A stretch of DNA of 35,781 nt from Lachnospiraceae bacterium. GTDB taxonomy: Bacteria > Bacillota_A > Clostridia > Lachnospirales > Lachnospiraceae. Shown here piece after piece: positions 32,787-35,781 of this stretch. The stretch is from assembly GCA_018365895.1 (NCBI GenBank), contig JAGZJD010000023.1:1-35781 (forward strand), given 5' to 3'. Position numbers and translations under genes: made by a program. The notes below the pieces were generated by a model. It had not been told where the DNA came from. It saw only the letters and a list, made by a program, of their open reading frames with translations, and made no database searches. How positions within the stretch are numbered: the stretch's first letter is position 1; each line of letters starts with the position of its first letter.

Positions 32787-32813
32787 TGCTTTGTACGAAA
32801 AAACTACCGTTTC

Positions 32814-33314
32814 TTACAAAAATCGAAATACAGCTCCATAGTAATAGGTCATTGGCTCATGATTCGGAAAGTATTTCAACATTCGATATACATAAAGAAT
32901 TCCCATTGCTGCCAGAATCAGAACCACATATTTCAGAAGAAAACGAGTAGGTTTCTGCAAAAGATAACGGCAAATCAAAAACACCAGCACGAATACTGCA
33001 ATCGGATAGATCATCGGATGCATGTGAAATGCTTCTGCAAACCGAAAATGAAGCAGTGCTATTCCTGCTCTCGTTAATCCACATCCGGGACAGGGAAATC
33101 CGGTCAGCGTCACAATCGGACAACTGCTGTAAAAAAATTTTAAACAAAAGAAAAGATATCCGACAATGATCGCAACTGCCAGACCATACGCGCGAATATC
33201 CTCTCTAACAAGCTGCAGAGCAGCACGCAGAACTTCTCTAAGTGAGCGTCTGCGATACTGCTGTGTCCTCTGAGCTTTTTTTGTCTTTTTTATAAAATAA
33301 TTTTCTTTGGACAT
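32814..33314 (-). CDS. DUF2752 membrane protein
   Basis: This 166-residue protein (from the ATG at 33314) has a basic N-terminal stretch and about three hydrophobic helices. The DUF2752 signature GFPCPGCGLTRAGIALL, containing the PCPGCGLTR core with two cysteines, lies in the middle, followed by the conserved HPM-type segment (MHPMIYPIA). The function is unknown. The start is uncertain: 33314 lies 25 bases inside rnfB, and in-frame ATGs at 33323, 33332-33335 and 33344 lie deeper inside it; no ATG exists after the rnfB stop. It follows the rnf genes and is probably transcribed with them. Confidence 0.78.
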   Translation of the reverse strand: MSKENYFIKKTKKAQRTQQYRRRSLREVLRAALQLVREDIRAYGLAVAIIVGYLFFCLKFFYSSCPIVTLTGFPCPGCGLTRAGIALLHFRFAEAFHMHPMIYPIAVFVLVFLICRYLLQKPTRFLLKYVVLILAAMGILYVYRMLKYFPNHEPMTYYYGAVFRFL

Positions 33315-34078
33315 TTTTCTGCACATTTTCCACATCCGGTACATTTCTCCGGATCGATATGGGCAATATTATTTTCAACTGTAACTGCATCAAACTCGCA
33401 TACTTTTTGACACATACGACATCCAATGCATCCGACAGAACATACTGCCATAACATCTTTTCCTTTGTCTTTAGAACTACACTGTACAAGATGTTTCTGC
33501 TCGTATGGAACAAGTTCAATTAATCCTTTTGGACATGCTGCTACACATTTTCCACAGGATTTGCACGCCTCTTTATCTACGACTGCAACACCATCAACAA
33601 CATGAATTGCATCAAATGGACATGCCTTTACACAGGAACCGAAACCAAGACATCCGTAAGTACATCCTTTCGGTCCCCCATTTTGCATCATTCCAGCCAT
33701 TACACAATCTTCAATACCTGTATAGTCATATTTTTGTTTTGCCTTTTCACATGTTCCGGCACATTTTACGAACGCCGTCATGCGAACAGATTCTCCGACA
33801 TTCTCTCCCATAATCTCAGCAATTTTCTCAGCTACAGGCGCTCCGCCTACCGGACAAGCCCCTACCGGCGCTTCTCCTTTCACGATTGCGGCCGCCAGCC
33901 CTGAACATCCTGCATAACCGCAGCCTCCGCAGTTATTTCCCGGAAGAACACTTCCGATCTCTTCTTCTCGCGGATCCACTTCAACAGCAAATTTTTTGCC
34001 GGCTACTCCGAGGAAAACGCCAATAAATAATCCGGTACCGCCAACAATTACTGCGGCTAAAATAATTCCCATGATCAT
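33290..34078 (-). CDS. rnfB: Rnf electron transport complex subunit B
   Basis: RnfB is the iron-sulphur subunit that accepts electrons from ferredoxin in the Rnf complex, which couples ferredoxin:NAD+ electron transfer to ion pumping. The 262-residue protein has an N-terminal membrane helix (about 3-26), an NNCGGCGYAGC cluster motif near 48-58, and several ferredoxin-type sites: CTYGCLGFGSCVKACP near 138-153, CKSCGKCVAACP near 172-183, CSVGCIGCRMCQKVC near 213-227 and CTGCGKCAEKCP near 246-257. All cysteines look present. The ATG at 34078 has AGGAGGAAT upstream. It is last in the rnf order G-E-A-B seen here, as in Clostridia. Confidence 0.96.
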   Translation of the reverse strand: MIMGIILAAVIVGGTGLFIGVFLGVAGKKFAVEVDPREEEIGSVLPGNNCGGCGYAGCSGLAAAIVKGEAPVGACPVGGAPVAEKIAEIMGENVGESVRMTAFVKCAGTCEKAKQKYDYTGIEDCVMAGMMQNGGPKGCTYGCLGFGSCVKACPFDAIHVVDGVAVVDKEACKSCGKCVAACPKGLIELVPYEQKHLVQCSSKDKGKDVMAVCSVGCIGCRMCQKVCEFDAVTVENNIAHIDPEKCTGCGKCAEKCPKKIIL

Positions 34079-34091
34079 TTTTCTATTCCTC

Positions 34092-34685
34092 CTATATCAG
34101 TCCGGAAAAACCAAAGAAAGCAATAGACATCAGTGCTGCCGTCACAAGAACAATTGGTGTCCCTTTAAATGCTTCCGGAATTCCGGTATTATTGTCAACT
34201 TTCTCTCTAATTCCTGCCATAATTACAATCGCTACAAGAAATCCGATTGCTGTTCCGAAACCATTGATCACACCTGTTAAAACATTGTACTCTTTCTGCA
34301 CATTTGTGAGTGCAACTCCAAGTACAGCACAGTTTGTTGTGATCAGCGGAAGATATACTCCCAACGCCTGATATAATGATGGCATGGCTTTCTTTAAAAA
34401 CATTTCTACAAACTGTACGAGGCATGCAATTACAAGAATGAAAACAATCGTCTGCAGATAAACCAGTTTTCCTCCGAGAATTGCAGGATTCGCCAGAATA
34501 TATTTATAGATTAGTCCTGTTACAAATGATGCGATTGTTATAACGAATACAACAGCGCCTCCCATTCCGGCAGCTGTCTCAACCTTCTTGGATACCCCAA
34601 GAAATGGACAGATTCCTAAGAACTGGCTGAGTACAACGTTATTTACAAGTGCAGAACCAATCGCAATGATCAATAATTCTTTCAT
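34092..34685 (-). CDS. rnfA: Rnf electron transport complex subunit A
   Basis: RnfA is an integral membrane subunit of the Rnf pump and pairs with RnfE to form the ion path and an intramembrane iron-sulphur site. The 197-residue protein has six hydrophobic helices. NNVVLSQFLGICPFLGVSKK near 15-34 contains one of the membrane cysteines and YLPLITTNCAVLGVAL near 110-125 the other. AAAGGAG lies before the ATG at 34685. It starts 6 bases after the rnfE stop and is followed by rnfB after 13 bases. Confidence 0.96.
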   Translation of the reverse strand: MKELLIIAIGSALVNNVVLSQFLGICPFLGVSKKVETAAGMGGAVVFVITIASFVTGLIYKYILANPAILGGKLVYLQTIVFILVIACLVQFVEMFLKKAMPSLYQALGVYLPLITTNCAVLGVALTNVQKEYNVLTGVINGFGTAIGFLVAIVIMAGIREKVDNNTGIPEAFKGTPIVLVTAALMSIAFFGFSGLI

Positions 34686-34691
34686 AGCTCA

Positions 34692-35396
34692 CTACTCCTT
34701 TTCCTGACCTGTCGGGAAGATATTACCTGTACATCCTTTGCAGGAAGCACATCCTCCCTCCGGACATCCGCCTTCTGATGGTGCTGCTGCCTTGTTTTTC
34801 TTAGCCGCATTGGCTTTTACTTTATTCTGTACTGCCACAAGTCCTGCAAGTACAAGAAATGCTCCCGGCGCTAAGATAAAGATTGTAACCGGCTCATAAG
34901 CAGACGGCATTACCTGAAATCCAAAAATCTGACCGGCTCCAATAAGTTCACGGACAATACCGATTGCTGTCAGCCCCACTGTAAAGCCAAGCCCCATTCC
35001 GATTCCATCAAAAATAGATGGAAGTACCGGGTTTTTTGAAGCATAACTTTCTGCACGTCCCAAGATGATGCAGTTTACAACGATCAACGGAATATAGAGT
35101 CCGAGAGAAGCATATAAACTTGGCACAAATCCCTGCAGAAGAAACTGCACAATCGTTACAAATGATGCAACAACAACGATAAATGCCGGCATTCTGACAG
35201 AATCCGGAATAATTTTCCGTAACATGGAGATCAGCATATTCGATAATACAAGTACTACTGTTGTAGAAAGACCCATTCCCACTCCATTGACTGCGGATGT
35301 TGTTACCGCAAGTGTCGGACACATACCGAGCATCAGGACAAACGTAGGATTTTCTTTTACGAGACCATTCCATAGTCTCTCTGTACATTTATTCAT
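34692..35396 (-). CDS. rnfE: Rnf electron transport complex subunit E, with a cysteine-rich C-terminal tail
   Basis: RnfE is the membrane partner of RnfA. The 234-residue protein has six hydrophobic helices. The paired family motifs are seen as PTFVLMLGMCPTLAVT near 17-32 and YIPLIVVNCIILGRAE near 101-116. A tail of about 45 residues follows the last helix: a Lys/Ala-rich linker and then four cysteines in CPEGGCASCKGC (211-222). That tail is unusual relative to E. coli RsxE and could bind metal or form disulphides. The ATG at 35396 has AGGAGG 8 bases upstream and overlaps the rnfG stop by 8 bases; a GTG at 35402 is too close. Confidence 0.93.
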   Translation of the reverse strand: MNKCTERLWNGLVKENPTFVLMLGMCPTLAVTTSAVNGVGMGLSTTVVLVLSNMLISMLRKIIPDSVRMPAFIVVVASFVTIVQFLLQGFVPSLYASLGLYIPLIVVNCIILGRAESYASKNPVLPSIFDGIGMGLGFTVGLTAIGIVRELIGAGQIFGFQVMPSAYEPVTIFILAPGAFLVLAGLVAVQNKVKANAAKKNKAAAPSEGGCPEGGCASCKGCTGNIFPTGQEKE

Positions 35397-35781
35397 TGAC
35401 ACTGCCTCCTAACACATTTTGATAATAGGCTAATGCTGCATTTACTCCACCGGTAACAGCTTTCGATGTAATTGTTGCACCACTGATCGCATCGATTTCA
35501 GAATCTGATGCTGCGCCATTTTTTGTTACTTCAAACTGAGCAGCCTGTTTTCCTGAAAACTGTTCGTAAAACTCCGGTTCCTGCGCATTCATACCAAGAC
35601 CTGCAGTTTCGCTGATTGACAGAATTGAAATTCCATTCAAAGTTCCATCGGACAGAATTCCGACAGAAATCTGAATATTTCCGCCATATCCTTCTTTATC
35701 TGTCACCGTCACTACATATCCGATTTCTTCGATTCCGCTAAGTGCTTTTGCTGCTTCATCAATAACAGCATTTACAGCTGC
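35389..35781 (-). CDS. rnfG: Rnf electron transport complex subunit G, start outside window
   Basis: RnfG carries a covalently bound FMN on the outer face and passes electrons within the Rnf pump. Only the last 130 residues are present. They include the FMN-binding domain with YGGNIQISVGI, ISETAGLGMNA and the SGATITS site whose threonine takes the flavin. The N-terminal membrane anchor lies beyond the window. ApbE-type flavin transferase would be needed for the covalent link and is not in the window. The stop overlaps the rnfE start by 8 bases, a sign of coupled translation. Confidence 0.93.
   Translation of the reverse strand, partial: AAVNAVIDEAAKALSGIEEIGYVVTVTDKEGYGGNIQISVGILSDGTLNGISILSISETAGLGMNAQEPEFYEQFSGKQAAQFEVTKNGAASDSEIDAISGATITSKAVTGGVNAALAYYQNVLGGSVNE

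Noticed and set aside
33238..33519. Additional minus-strand open frame over the rnfB end
   Set aside because: It lies out of frame over rnfB and the DUF2752 gene, both well supported.

Overview
The window comes from a spore-forming, anaerobic member of the Firmicutes, most likely a gut Lachnospiraceae (relatives of Mediterraneibacter, Dorea or Ruminococcus torques/gnavus). Pointers are moderate-to-low GC, strong AGGAGG-type ribosome binding sites, sporulation genes (alpha/beta SASP, GerW, YlbJ), an Rnf ion-pumping complex, a three-part HisIE with an N-terminal HisF-like domain, and the rpmB / asp23 / fakA / recG gene order. The species is inference. Almost everything is encoded on the minus strand. 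Only ylbJ and rpmB are clear plus-strand genes. No gene-free stretch exceeds about 150 bases, and I see no tRNA, rRNA, CRISPR array, insertion sequence or prophage.

Layout from left to right (transcription mostly runs right to left). 1-588: N-terminal part of an ABC transporter ATPase. 716-1579: two small membrane proteins of unknown function. 1673-5488: a run of small membrane protein, RluA-type pseudouridine synthase, RecU, a truncated HisZ-like protein and HisIE. 5553-10988: a tightly coupled five-gene operon (RsmF-type rRNA methyltransferase, RsuA-type pseudouridine synthase, HAD phosphatase, YgiQ radical SAM protein, SDR oxidoreductase). 11039-12991: divergent M23 peptidase and ylbJ, both with candidate sporulation (SigE-like) promoters. 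12974-15376: coiled-coil protein, rsmD, a decayed penicillin-binding protein and a SASP gene. 15476-21100: duplicated CmpB-type membrane protein, recG, fakA and asp23, divergent from rpmB at 21302. 21605-28999: a 45-residue membrane peptide gene, gerW, DUF2953, a small unknown, a class B PBP, a FtsW/RodA/SpoVE protein and a U32 peptidase. 29036-31153: zapA, ruvB, ruvA. 31216-32714: Gx transporter, NusG domain II protein and a small membrane protein. 32814-35781: DUF2752 protein and rnfB, rnfA, rnfE, rnfG (rnfG is cut by the window end).

Themes: rRNA maturation (RluA, RsuA, RsmF, RsmD, possibly U32), Holliday-junction processing (RecU, RecG, RuvA, RuvB), envelope synthesis and division (SEDS protein plus PBP, ZapA), sporulation, and membrane energy conservation (Rnf).

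I found no clear unknown multi-gene system. The most unusual locus is the orphan histidine-biosynthesis remnant at 1673-3321: a truncated HisZ beside a HisIE whose HisI half has lost its usual metal-binding aspartates while its HisE half looks intact. Other points worth a look are the PBP fossil behind the SASP terminator, the lack of coaD between rsmD and ylbJ, paired SigE-like promoters, a cysteine-rich tail on RnfE, and the 45-codon membrane peptide.
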